54,396 nt of DNA from the NCBI GenBank assembly GCA_001724265.1, contig MEDY01000195.1, positions 1 to 54,396 on the forward strand, written 5' to 3'. A model generated the notes under the pieces. It had not been told where the DNA came from, did not search any database, and saw nothing but the letters and a program-made list of their open reading frames with translations. Source of the DNA: Rhizaria sp. SCN 62-66. Its lineage: Eukaryota; Rhizaria, unplaced. Below are positions 36,201 to 47,900 of the stretch, piece after piece. How positions within the stretch are numbered: position 1 is the stretch's first letter; each line of letters starts with the position of its first letter. Both the position numbers and the translations under genes were made by a program.

Positions 36201-39200
36201 GGGACTGCGGTTGCTGACTGCGGACATTTGTGAACTGGGACTGCGACATCATGCTGTGTTGACTGGCGGCGGCGAGGGCTGCTTGGCTTTGCCTCACTTG
36301 GCTCTGCGCGCCAGTTTGGCCCCTCTTAGCCTGACTGGCACCAGCGACGACTTTAGCGAGAATGTGATCATCATCATCATCTTCGTCTTCTTCTTCATTG
36401 CCGTCACGGCCACTTTTCATTTCCGTACCGTTGTCGTTGTCCATGTGAACGTGATCAGGAGACGTATCAGCCTTCTCAGTCGAAAGCTTAGGATTACTGT
36501 TCCCAGGTTCAGCCGTACTGGGCTCAGTCGCGCTCGCACTTGTGTTGCGGTCTGTCATGGTCGCGGTTGCAGCTGCTGCGCTACCGACGCTGACGCGGGG
36601 CACTCTGTTCTGCTTCTGCGCGGGCAACGGAACCGTGCAAGGCAAGTAAGCACTGATCAGGGCGTCGTGCTCGCTCGCTTCGATAGCTGTATCAATTGTT
36701 GGAACAACCGATGTAGCTGACCCAGTCGCAGTTGCTGCAGTTGCCGCAGCCGCAGAAGCAACGACGGCAACATGCGCTTTCTCCCACGCCTTGAGCGCGT
36801 TCACGACAAACCCGCCGTCGCAGGCACTGTCCGCGCCAGCGTCAGCGCCCAGTGCAGCCCGCAATACAGTGGTTTTGTTCTGCGTCGTGCGTACGTCATC
36901 ACTCGTCTGCTCCACAGGATGCTGCGCAGACATGTGTTGTGTCAGCGCGCTGATCGCTTCCGTGAACTTGAACCGCATCCACTCCTCGGCCGCTGCATCG
37001 TCACCGCTGCCGGCACGATCGCTGTGAGTGTTGTCGCCTGTGGCAATCGCAAGGACCGCTGCGACCAACGCGCGCATCGAGTCGCTCTCGTCGCGCTCAC
37101 AGTCACTCGGTGTGCAACTTGCTGACTCAGCAGGCTCGCTTGACTGGGGCTGAAAGAGACCGAGAGTGGAGCCGCCGCTGCAGTCAACCCACATGACGCG
37201 CATCGGCGGCAGCGGATTCGCAACACTACCATTCACAATGACATTATTTGCGTCCATAGCGCCCGTGTCCGTGGTGCTGCCTGCGCTGGTAAGGATCGTG
37301 TCGAACGCGCGTTTGTGGCTGTAATAAGATGTGCCGAGACTGTTGCTGAGAGCCTTTGCAGTTGAAACAGTGCCTACACTGACCCCAACACCACGACTCA
37401 GAGTCGACGGGCGACGCGCAATATGAGTCTCAGACTCGTATTCATCACTCATTGTGATCAATCTCTGGCCGGTGGCAATGGGAGCCGTCGTATCAGACTC
37501 GATCTTGAAGCTGCTCTCATTGATATCCGCGTTATCACGAGTGACTGTGAGCGCAGTGACCGTGGGTCCTAGCACGGTCTCCACCCGCCGTGACGCCGCC
37601 AGCATTGCAATCTGCGCGGCTAAACATAGATGCGCGGTCCATGCCTAAATGAAAGAAAAGAGAAAGAAAAGTTGTTATGTGAGCTATAAGGATGTCATTA
37701 TAGATTTTAATAAAATTGTTCCTTGCAGCATGACAGGATGAGTCTCGTACTTGAGTGTGCGCCGGAGGGGCAAGGAGCTCGGTGATGGAGCCGGCGCGCA
37801 AACCGAAAACGCCGATATCGTGATCGTGGTGAGTAGGATCAACAAAAGTTGCACAAGATTTCGACTGCAACTGCGTCTTTGCCTCTGGCTTAGACGCATC
37901 TGGTGCAGTTGCCGTCGCAGGGACCGGCTCAGGACAATATGGCGGCAAAACGACCTTCAGCTGTTGTAGTGCCGTTTCTTGCCGCAGCTGTGGGCGGTTG
38001 CCGCTTCGGCCACCAGACGGCGACATAACAGTCAAAGGTGACTGCGAGCCATGGGCCGACTGTGTCCACAACGGAGCGAGCGACTGTGCGCGCATCAAGT
38101 GTGAGCGCATCAACTGTGAGCACACCAGCGGCTTGGCCCAGTCCAGCCTCGCGGCCTGCGCCGCCCGCGCCAGCGCCGCAGCGAGCCGCATCTGGTGTCC
38201 GTGGGCCGCGCACGGCACGGCAAGCAGGCCAGCGTCGCGGGCGCTTACGTATGCACTTCCAAAGGCACTTACATCAGCGGCACTCGCGCTAGAGACAACG
38301 AGCGGCTTGACGTCACGAGAGTCTGCGAGAGTAGTGTTCGCGGTCGCGCTTGCGTGGTCGCCGCTCATGTTGCTGTTGCGGCGGCGCAGACGCGGTTGCA
38401 GTGGGGGCGGCGGCAGAAGGTTTCGAATGAAAGCCGCGCCCGCAGCCGCTGGGTCAACCTTCACAAACGCCGCCGCTAAGCCCTTCTTCTGCCACATATG
38501 ACTGCTACCAATACTAGAACTGGTGTTTACAGTTTCGACCTTGGGCATATCTGAATGGCCAAGCGTGACCGCAGGCAATGCGCCATTGCCGCTAAATGCG
38601 AGCGCATCACCGGTGGTGGCTGCGGACCCTGTGACAACGTCGCTCACAGCGGACCGTGGGCTTGAGGACTCGAATGGCGGCTGTATCAGCAATAGAGGGG
38701 TTCGCGCGTCGATGGCGCCCGGCCGGCTAGCAACCGAGTCCACCGAGCTGCCCAGCAGAGCGTCGATGGCGCCAAAGCCGCTGCTCAGCAGCAGGGGCAG
38801 CGCGGGCAGCGGCGCCGGAGCCGGCAGCGGCACCGTCAGCACTGCCATATCAGACTCAAAGTGAGCGTGGGGCTCGGACGCGTCCGTCTTCGCGCCAGTG
38901 ACCGTGGGCACTGACTGAGCGACCGTGGGCACGAGAGCGTGTGGAGCGTAAGTACTCGCGTCAGTCTCGCACACGAAGACGCTTAGCGCCACGTCGAACG
39001 TCGTCGTAACCACGCTCGCACTGGCACCTACACTGGTCGCAGAGTTAGCGTTAGCTGAGCCGGCGACGCGACTCTCGCGCTTCGGCGGGGTGCCGCCGCG
39101 ATTCGCCGGCGACGCGTGCTTCGCAGTGTTACTTTTCCGCAGCGTGTGCACACCAGCTGCAGTCCCAGGGCCTCTGCCACTCGCGGCGACCGAGTCGATA

Positions 39201-40731
39201 TCGAAGTCGGCGAAGCTGTTGCTCACAGTCACCAGGCTGCTCTCGATCCAGGCCAGCGCGCTGCTCTGCGCCGCGGCCCGCTGTTGGCGTGCAGCGCCGT
39301 CGGCCGCCGCAAGTACGCTGTCAGTGACCGTGCGCAGCAGCTCCTGGCGGTACTCGCTGAGCAGACGTTCCCAGTGAACCCTGGACGGAGAAACAAAATA
39401 TAAGAGAATGTCAAGGTGAGATAAATACAATGAGCCAAACTAATATACCGCATCGACATTTACAAAGGATACGCATTAAACATCATATTTAGCGTATTTA
39501 TCGAATAAATCGTCGTTTTGTGAATGTTCACGCACCTTACGAGTGCCCTCGCCTCGTCCTCGGCCCGCTCCGTGGCGGCGACAGTCGCGAGCATGCGCCT
39601 CGACCGCTGCCCCGCCTCGGCGGCCGCCCGGGCCAGCAATACGCGCCGCAGCCGCAGCATCCGGCGGTGGCAGCGCGTGAGCCCGCGGCCCAGCGCGTGC
39701 AGCCAGCGGCGCTGCTATGAGAAAGCGGGTGCCAGCGGGGCGGTGAGCGCGTGCGCCGCGGCTGAGTAGGGGCACAGGAAGCATGGGTTGCCGACCAAAG
39801 TAACCGGGGGCGCGGAGGTGTAAGTGCTCGCGCTGGCGTCTAAGTGGCCACGGTCAGTGACGGCTTCGGCATCGCTAGCGTCGTCGCTGGCGTCATCGAC
39901 GATGTTCTCAGTGCGAGTATTAACTGTGAGGGATGCTGATGCGGTTGGAACGGGAGCCGCCTCTGCATCAGTCATGGACACAGTATGATCAGCAGCCCTC
40001 CCACTGCCACTGCCACTGTCACTGGCAGTCGCACTTTCACTCGTACACGTACTGCCACTGCCAGTCCCAGTCTCAATAGCAGAGGCAGTTGCATCATGAG
40101 CACCCGGCTCGTGAACTTCAGTCTCTGTCAAGACACCAGGTCCAGCCCCACCCGCAGCTGCGGCTTCCGCCTCGGTCTGCAGCATAGCTTCGTTGTCTGC
40201 GATGACGTTGCGACTCGTCTGCACGCTGTTGTAACGGAGACGAGTCGGAGAGTGTTCTGCAAAGGGACTCAGTCCCCTCAACGCAGCAGCGCGCCCAGTC
40301 CGAGGAGTAAATGCAACGCCAGCGTGAGCACCGCGGGCGCTCGCAGCGGGACTCGCGCCGCCGTCTGCGCCTCGAACGCTGGTGCTGCCATGGGCCCCGG
40401 TGCTAGTGTTATGGGCGCGAGCGTGTGCAATTGCAGTGCTGGAGCTGCCCCTCCGAGGGGTGGACTGCTCGCTGTTCAGCACAGCTGTCGCCGCCCCAGG
40501 GGAACGGATGTTAAACTGCGAGCCAGGGGTAGCGTTACTGCTGTTGCGACTATTCTGCGCAGCGGCGGCGGTTGAGGCAGAGTCTGCGTCTGAGGCTGAG
40601 GAGGCAGAGGACGTTGTTGGAGTCACTGGCGCTGCAGCGGTGGTTGCCTTTGTAGCGGGGCTCGGACCGTACAGTGGCACGGGCGTCGTTGGCACAACCC
40701 TGCGCGGGGTCGTGCGGCGGTGTGTGCTCAT
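30259..40731 (-). CDS. RAD51-paralog-like (RAD51D-like) protein with giant SQ-rich insertion, 3403 aa
   Basis: Three exons: 40731-39536, 39380-37751, 37644-30259. Donors are GTGCG and GTACG; the stop is TAA. RecA/RAD51-type blocks occur in the right order but far apart: LLLSSGFGAIDALLG (about 595-609), GLRAGSITELLAPPAHTQ joined across intron 2 to AWTAHLCLAAQIAM (about 925-956), RVMWVDCSGGSTLGLF (about 1091-1106), the Walker B region VALLVLPCLDRVF (about 3018), CGVAVLVTNGVYYN (about 3140) and RPKLGRVWGLGVDRRLLL (about 3200). The VD-x-x-GG block and KLGR-x-W best recall RAD51D. RAD51 paralogs load or stabilise RAD51 on DNA during homologous recombination. The Walker A GKT appears to be replaced by A-W-T, so ATP binding may be lost. 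Codon 339 is TAG. An ATG at 39660 just downstream is an alternative start if TAG were a stop. Confidence 0.55.
32330..36345 (-). other. SQ-rich low-complexity insertion in the RAD51D-like ATPase core
   Basis: About 1,300 codons between the VDCSGG block and the Walker B region contain roughly 35 Ser-Gln dipeptides by eye, many as LSQ or QSQ in tight runs (for example ELSQSESLLLSQSESALLSQ). Gln-rich and acidic stretches lie between them. SQ/TQ clusters are the usual target pattern of ATM/ATR-type kinases, so the segment looks like a DNA-damage phosphorylation platform. The role is inferred; the clustering is seen directly. Confidence 0.7.
37645..37750 (-). other. Intron 2 of the RAD51D-like gene, within the Walker A region (106 bp)
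   Basis: Starts GTACGAGAC and ends in a pyrimidine-rich acceptor (TTTTCTTTCATTTAG). It interrupts the expected P-loop, so the exact residues at the Walker A depend on this splice. It is the shortest intron I placed. Confidence 0.7.
39715..39717 (-). other. In-frame TAG (codon 339) in the RAD51D-like gene
   Basis: The codon lies between ...ALTAPLAPAFS and QRRWLHALGRGLTRCHRRML. The frame is coding-like on both sides and runs into the donor at 39535. An ATG 19 codons downstream means a separate upstream gene ending in TAG cannot be excluded here alone. Confidence 0.65.
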
Positions 40732-41214
40732 TTTTGAGCGTTATGATAAGCAAAGGTTAGGCAGACCTGGACAGAGGAAGGCGCGGAAACATGAGACAAA
40801 AAAACCAACCTTAAGTGGGTCGAGATCAAGGATCCAAGAGAATATATTTTAAAAACAAATATGAAACAAACATTGAAATATGATATCATGCTCGATGTGC
40901 TATACGACGATCAAATAATGTTCTGTCTAAGTGAAAGTTTGGAGTCCCACGAAGTCTGCCACAAGGCGGGGCAAGCGCGCGACTTTAAATTCGCGTTTGT
41001 GGTTAGATTGACAAAACACGACTAAAGGAGGTGTGTACTAGACTCAAAGAACGTGTATTATTATAAACCAATTCCACAATATCACAAAACTACTACTATG
41101 TACTAAAATAAACAAAGGCGTGCATCTCGCGCCTTATCTCCTCAACGCACAAACATTTCTCCGCCGACAAAGCTCACATGTGTCGGTGCTTTGCGGCCGC
41201 TCACTGCCGGTTGC
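40732..41214. other. Spacer between RAD51D-like and VPS26C genes
   Basis: 483 bp between two minus-strand genes. It holds the RAD51D-like promoter and the 3' end of VPS26C. It is AT-rich, with no ORF, RNA gene or clear AATAAA on the minus strand. Confidence 0.4.
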
Positions 41215-42732
41215 TTACCGGTAGAGCAGGATGGGGAAGTTCTCCGTGACCATGTGGTCGCCCTCGAAAAGCACGATGAGGTTGACCTCGAACTCAACCT
41301 TGAACTGCTTCGTCACAGTCGTGCAGCAGGTGAAGAGCCTAAAACATATAACAAGGACAAAAGCAAGGATTTGAAACACAAGGTGTGAGACTATCAAGAT
41401 AAAAGCAACAATATACGTGTATACCAATACAAATGTTGTTCAAATTGAGTTGTTAAGACAGAGCAAGGTATGCGTCGTCAAAGGCGTTATTTAGTAGTGT
41501 TGAGCGACGTACCTAGGGAAGACCATGTGAATGGGGATGGCGAGGTTGCGGACGGCGTTGCCGTCGGCGATCTGGATGTTCTGGATCTCGGTCGCCTCCC
41601 TGGTCTCGCCTTCAACGTGAGAGCACGTCTCGACGCGCACGAGTTGCAGCTCGATGGAGCGGATGTTGACGGGGCACTTCTTGATCGTGATCTCGCCCTC
41701 GAAAGCCTCTGAGATGGCACAGCGCACGCGGTTCAGGTGGCCCTCGAACAGGAACTCGGGGATCTTTTTCTTGGACGACTCCTTGACGTTGAGCAGCGAC
41801 TCGGGCGAGATGCGAAACTTGAACGGCTTGGACGCGCGCGCCGTCTCCATCACCTCGGGGTCCCGGTTCAGCTCCACGTAAAACTCCCGCACTTCCTTGA
41901 GCGTGGACGAGAACATGGAGCGCGGCATCTCGACCGCGCACGAGTAGCGCACATTGACGTACACGCCGTGGTAGGTGTCGTGCAGCTGCGAGCCGCTGAG
42001 CGGCTTCAGCACAAACTCGAACGGGAACTCGGTCACGCCCTCGGGCTGCGAGGGTTAGAGATGGATCGAAGGCAACAAAGAGAAGCACGGGAAACCAAGA
42101 GGCGAAAGAAACATTGAGGATATGAGCATGGGTATTGACATGACATGAATGAAAAGTGGATACACAGGTATAATGGCATCAAAATCCACTGACTCCAAAT
42201 TGATTCTGGCAAAGACATTTCTTGTCGATCAGGAGGGATGATATACTGAGTAACAAGTATCTCATTTGCATAACAGTGCAACGTACGACTTTGCCGGCGG
42301 GCGTGACGGGAATCTCGTAGTACACGAGGGGCTGGGGCTTGACACTAGAGTAGAAGGCCTCGAAAATGCCGACACTGCGCGCGCTGAGCTGGAGATTGAC
42401 GCTGCCCTCGACGATGACGTTGATACCGGCGTGCTTGGCAGGGCTCGAGTCGCGGTTCACGACGACGACGACGCCGCTCACCTGCGGGGATTACGCAATA
42501 ATACAGCATTACCAAGAGTGAGAAACGTAAGATATTGTCAGAATAGAAACTGATATATAAGCGCATTCAATGTTAGTTGTCGGCATAAAGAATTGATGGC
42601 GTGGCGTTGGCTGGAATAGAGACGAACCTTCTCACCGGGGTGGTAGCTCCTGTTGACGCGGTTGAACTTGACGTCGATGGACATCGTGGAGGAAGACGCC
42701 GAGGCGCTTCCGGAAGTAGATGACGGCTTCAT
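41215..42732 (-). CDS. VPS26C: VPS26C/DSCR3, arrestin-fold subunit of the Retriever complex, 318 aa
   Basis: Four exons: 42732-42628, 42481-42287, 42045-41513, 41338-41215. Donors are GTTCG, GTACG and GTACG; the stop is TAA. Conserved blocks run throughout: NRSYHPGEKVSGVVVVVNRD, SVNLQLSARSVGIFEAFYSS, TEFPFEFVLKPL, DTYHGVYVNVRYSC, IRSIELQLVRVETCSHVEGE, REATEIQNIQIADGNAVRNL, PIHMVFPRLFTCCT and FKVEFEVNLIVLFEGDHMVT. These match VPS26C rather than VPS26A/B, notably TEIQNIQIADG and VFPRLFTC. Retriever (VPS26C, VPS35L, VPS29) works with the Commander complex to recycle endosomal cargo to the cell surface. The first ATG gives 318 aa. The second, at 42684 (MSIDVKFNRVN), gives 302 aa, closer to the usual length of about 297, and may be the true start. 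Confidence 0.92.
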
Positions 42733-43014
42733 CTGACACTGACGTACTAACCTCAGGTCTCAGAGAGCTTACTGACGGTATGCTGACGGCAATATCCATC
42801 GAGGAAGATTGAACTACGTCACTCCCTCGGCCAGCCTTGCTCTAAGCAAGATCGGTTCGTAAAAAATGCCGGCCGACCGTTGACTGAGAGACGGGAAGGT
42901 TCCTCGTCAAGAATCATCGAGATTGACTTCTTCTGATCGTCACATTGTATCATCTATCAACTATCAGACTTAACATAACGCCTATATACTCTGTTTTTAT
43001 TTTATAGCGCCCAC
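42733..43014. promoter_or_regulatory. Short divergent promoter between VPS26C and CENP-A
   Basis: Only 282 bp separate the two ATGs, so both promoters must overlap or be shared. On the plus side TTTTTATTTTATAG ends at 43007, seven bases before the CENP-A ATG. It looks like a splice acceptor and suggests a 5'UTR intron. No TATA box is obvious. Confidence 0.5.
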
Positions 43015-43681
43015 ATGGCTCGCAGTAAGCTCGTGGGTGGTGGGACGAAGAGGACCTCGACAACCCCCATGCCCCACCCTTCTGCCTACTCTCGCCCAGG
43101 TACGTTCCACTTTTCGATTTTCAGTTTGAGCGGTGAAATGCAATTGTTACATCAAAGCATAACTTATTGTATTCTATGAACCTGTTCGACACTTCTCACT
43201 CATCGTAACACTCTCCGTGCCCTTCCTGTTCCCTTTCGCGCCATGTAACACACTTTCGCTCGTGTTGCTTTCTCCATGCGCAGCCCCCGGCTACGTCCCC
43301 TCGTCTTCCTCCACCTCCGCCGCCGCGTCGGCGTCCGCGTCTGCCGCGGCCGCCGCGGACGGCTACGACCGGCCGGCGCGCATGCGGCCCGGCTTCCGCG
43401 CGCTGCAGGAGATCCGCCACTACCAGCGCTCGAGCGAGCTGCTCATCCGCCGGCTCCCCTTCGCGCGCCTCGTCCGCGCCGTCGCGGAGACGCACCAGCG
43501 CCGCACCGTCTTCCGCTGGCAGGCATCGGCGCTGCTGGCGCTGCAGGAGGCTGCGGAGGCGTTTCTGGTGCAGCTGTTCGAGGACGCGAACCTGTGCGCC
43601 ATCCACGCCAAGCGCGTCACCGTTCAGCCGCGCGACATGATCCTCGCGCGCCGCATCCGCCGCTTCGACTTCCCCTCATAA
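43015..43681 (+). CDS. CENPA: Centromeric histone H3 variant (CENP-A/CenH3), 160 aa
   Basis: Two exons, 43015-43099 and 43284-43681. The 184-bp intron runs GTACGTT...ATGCGCAG and the stop is TAA. The start [13 protein letters not shown] parallels the H3 N-terminus, followed by a divergent Ser/Ala-rich tail. From about residue 64 comes a histone fold: [20 protein letters not shown] (alpha-N), [15 protein letters not shown] (alpha-1), the loop [10 protein letters not shown] (98-107), [20 protein letters not shown] (alpha-2) and [23 protein letters not shown] hallmarks are the loop 1 longer than in canonical H3, Trp107 where H3 has Phe-Gln, and the [13 protein letters not shown] block. It replaces H3 in centromeric nucleosomes and recruits the kinetochore. 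The tail lacks the canonical K9/K27 contexts. It is the only histone gene here. Confidence 0.93.
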
Positions 43682-44978
43682 GCGATCGTCGGGCCGGTGG
43701 GACTCCCTATAGACAGCGCCGCAAACGCACTTCACGGCAGACAGCTTGCAAATATCACTCTTTTCCTCGCAGTGTCTCCCGGTGTGTCTGCTGCTGTGCG
43801 TTGCGCTGCTGCATTAGGGCCGTCTTCTATGCCGATTTCGGGTTGAGTTTGAGCTTGTTTTGAACCCAGCCAGGCTCTGGCTTTGGTTTTTAATAGGCTC
43901 TAGTTTTTACGTTACAAAGTTCCTTTCGCTCGCATCTGGTTCTCTCCTTGCTGTGCGAGTGTTTTCTACGTTAGATTTTCACTTGATATTGTTTTCTTCA
44001 GTTTATGTCACTAAATTGATTGCTTCATACGGTGCTATGTTGGCTCCGCTTTCGCTCGAGGCGTCTTGGGCTGCAATACACATCACATGTTCCAACTCAT
44101 GCAGTAAGTTTTGATATCGTGAGCAAATTGCGTTAATCTATTGATGCTACTATGCTATACGGGAGTAATTTGCTACTAGGTCTCTGTGATGTGTAAACGA
44201 ACACCACTCCGTCAGTTGGACGATCCAAGCAACTGTGCGCTTGTCTGCTCAGCATTCCAGTGAAGAGTATGCAAAAGCAGCCTGCTTGTTCTAATCGAAG
44301 ACTAGAAGCAAGAGCTGCGTTCGATGTTCGTTGTTGCTTTTCCTGTGTGATACAGTCACGCGCTCATAATACACCACCACTAATGCAACACACAGGTACG
44401 CGGACGCACGATGCAAGTATCTTCGTGTAAGTAGGCGCACGAGTGTGGTGAGTAAGTGGCGATGCAGAGCAGCGAATTGAGACGATATCGAGAAACAACA
44501 ACAAAACGAAGCAACGGCAAATAAAACAACATGTAAGCAGTGTCGTGACTAACCACAATACGAATGAATACAGTCATCATGCGGGATAGATTTGGCGTCC
44601 GAGGATGACAAGACATCAAGCACTGGCGTAGAGAGCGCTGCTGTCAATGTTGAAAGAAACAAACTTGAGAATAATAGTATACAAGAAAGCTAAAAAAAAA
44701 GCAAATGTTATACGCTTGTGTGTCAAGATCATTAATAATGTCAGAGACATCAAACAAAATAAGCAAGTCAAATTCATCTGGATTTTCGTCGAAAAACAGG
44801 AAAAAATGAGGCAGAAGTTACGTTGCGCTTGGAAATGAGAATAATCAAAAAAACAAAAACACCACACAACACCCGCAAGAGAAATACGTCTTTGCAGATG
44901 CAGCGTGTTGTAAAGATCTTCCCGAGCCTCTTAAGCTCCTTCGCGGACCGCAGAGTCTCCTTTCTGAAGCGAGAAAGC
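43682..44978. other. Convergent spacer between CENP-A and the exchanger gene
   Basis: 1.3 kb of AT-richer DNA holding the two facing 3' ends. A few short open frames (for example 43860-44114) lack coding character. I see no RNA gene, repeat or clear poly(A) signal. Confidence 0.4.
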
Positions 44979-47900
44979 TTACTGGAGGCCGATGGAGTTG
45001 AGGGCGTAAATAAGGATGATGGAGAGCGGGAAGAGCGCAAGTACGACGGCGGCCTGCCACATCTTGATCGTCTGGCGCGTGCCGATGCAGCCGACGATGA
45101 AGGTGACGGCGAGGATGCCCGTGACCTCGGCCGTGTAAGTCCACGCGAGCCCGCGGAAGTAGACGAGGCCGAGGAAGATCGACAGGCAGAAGGTGTTGTT
45201 CATGGTGGCGGCGCCGTAAAGCGACGAGAGCGTGAGCCCCATCGCCATGTCGGTCTTCTTGGCCGCGAAGCGCAGCGACGCGATAACCTCGGAGGCGTTG
45301 GACGCGAGCGGGGTGACGATGAACGAGACGTAGAAAGCCGGGATTGAGAGCTTCTCGCCGACGCAGCCGATGACGTCGACCATGGGGTCCGCAAAGATGG
45401 ACACGCAAAGCGTGCCGCCGAGGATGAAGATGGCGGCCCAGCGGAGCTTCTGGCTCGAGGTCATGGCGGCGTGGCCGTGGTCGCCGTCCTCGTCGTCGTC
45501 TTCGTCGTCGTCGCTGCCCGCCGCGCCGTCGTCGCCGCCGCCGACGATGGCAATGCCTTCGTAGCCGTCGCCGCTGTTGAGCAGCCCGTAGCCGTTCTTG
45601 GTCGTCGTGAGCGCGTGCTTGCCGGCGTTGGTCGGGGAGTTGGAGCCGGAGTTAGAGCCGGAGCCGACGAGGGGCTGGACCTCGCTGCTGGCGCCGGCCT
45701 TGCTCTCATCCGCGTCCGCGGGCCCGTGGTAGGGCGAGGCGTGATGCGACACGGCGGCGGGCTCGACCAGGTTGACCAGCAGCAGCCGCACCTCGTCCTT
45801 GGTGAGGCGGCAGTCAAGGTCAGAGTCGTGCGAGTAAAAGAGGAACTTGACCTGCGTGCGCGTCAGCGGCAGGCTGAAGCGCGTCGAGAAGGCCTCGAAC
45901 GCGTCCAGGCCCACAGTCGTCGCAGACCTAGAGCAGCAGTTGTGACGCAGGAGAGGGATGGAAGTGACAAGTGAGAATAAAAGTGAGACATCTGACGATA
46001 CATATGATTTCAATTAACGATAGAATTTGAAAGGAATAGTAATAACACAAAAATCTACATAATATATAGTCAGTGATATAAATATTACTGACTATATGTA
46101 CATCAAAAACAATTCTTTTGTGAAGATTTTCCAGTGAAGTGAACCGAAGCAAAAGACGTACTTGGAGCCTGCGCCGAGCGCGGTCGCGAAGAGCTTGTCG
46201 AAGACGGCGGCATCCTGCTGTGCCAGCACGGCGTAGGACACCTGCAGTTGGTCCAGCGAGGCGGTGTGGTTGTGGTTGAAGTACTGCGTGAGCTTGGGCG
46301 AGGCGCAGGCCCAGGCCGGCACGCCCGGGTGCAGCGCCTGGCGCTGGGGCTTCGTCGCTGAGGCCGCGGCTGACGACGCGGGGTCGACCTTGGTGACGTC
46401 GAGGTGGCGCGTGTGGCCAGCGACGCCCGAGGAGACGGAGTCGCCCGCGGCGGCGGCGGCCACGGCGGCGGCGGTGACCGATGGCGAGGAGAAGGTCGCG
46501 GCCGCGATGGCCTCGGCGCTGGCGTCGTGCGCGTGCGTCGACAGCGCGAACGCCGCAGTGGGGGCATAAGCGGCCGCCCAGGCGTGGAGCAAGTAGCGGG
46601 AGGCCTGGGTAAGCGTGAGCGTGATCGTGGTCTGCGCGGGGTCCGCCAGGAAGGCCTCGATCTGGCGCCGAGTGTCGGCGGCCAGCGCGGCGGGCACGCG
46701 GTGCGTCGCGGCCGCGGCGTCGGCGGCGGGCGCGGGCTGCGCCGAGAGGTACTGCGGGAGCAGGTAGTCTTCGATCCAGTTGACGAACTCGGCGCGGTTG
46801 ATGCTGCCTGTGCCGTCGTGGTCGACCATGTTGAAGGAGGCGCGCGCCTGCGCATCGTCGAAGGCGTAGCCAATGCTCTCCCAGCCGCGGCGCATCTCGG
46901 CGAAGTCGATCTCGCCGTTCTGGTCGTGGTCGAACAGCGAGAACAGGCGCTCGGCGTCGGTAAAGGGGTCTGCGCCGCCCAGGATGTGCGTCAGGTTGGA
47001 GAAGGCATCGACCGTTGTCCAGTTCTCCTCGAGGCGGCGCTGCTTCTCGCGGACCGTCTCGATGGCGTCGCCGTCGGTGTAGATCCAGTAGACGTAGCCC
47101 AGGAAGGCCAGGAAGGCGATGACGAAGCCGAAGAGTGCGAATTTGGACTCGTGCGCCGCGCCGTGATCCGCGTCCTGCATGTAGAAGAAGGCGGGGACCT
47201 GGATCAGCAGGTACACCAGCGCTGTCGCCATCATAACCCTGCGGGCGAACAGAGGAACCAACAACGAGTGACGGAGTCAGAGTTTTGATAATTGAGAGGA
47301 TTTCGAGAGTATATCGACGATTTGCAAAATAAAATTGAAGTGGTAAGCAATAATTAATGAAAAACACTTAACAAAAATAGAGTAAATATGAGCGATATTT
47401 CTCGACGTACCAGGCGCCCTTGGGCGTGGTGTTGATCGAGGTGGCGCCATTGCGAGTCCAGGAGAACTTCTTGGGCGCGACGGGGACCAGCACGGACACG
47501 GTCTTAGACTCGACGGCGCCGGTAACCTTGTTGAGGACCTTCTTGACCTGCTTGCGCTCGCGCATCTGCGCGCGGCCCTCACGGCCGCCGATTGCGCGGC
47601 GGTTGAGGTAGATGCCGACGCTGTAGGGGATGGTGAGGAGCATGATGGTGGAGCCGGCGAGCGTGCCGACGCCGATGTTGAGCTCCTCCTGGACCGTCTC
47701 AATGTCGCCCAGGCCGGACATGAGGATCATCATGCCGTCGGGAAAGGCACCCAGGATCGGGATGAGCACGCCGCCCACGATGCCGGGGCCGCAGACGTCG
47801 AGCAGGAACTCGCAGCCCTCGGCCATGAACTGGCTCGCGTTGAGCAGGATGTAGCCGTCTATAATATCAGTGAAACAGAGTGCAGAGAAAGTTCGATGCT

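Noticed and set aside
39460-39660. Separate gene start at the ATG at 39660, with the upstream frame ending at TAG as its own gene
   Set aside because: It is possible for this locus alone, but two other genes need UAG read as sense and no gene in the window ends in TAG, so one continuous RAD51D-like gene is simpler.
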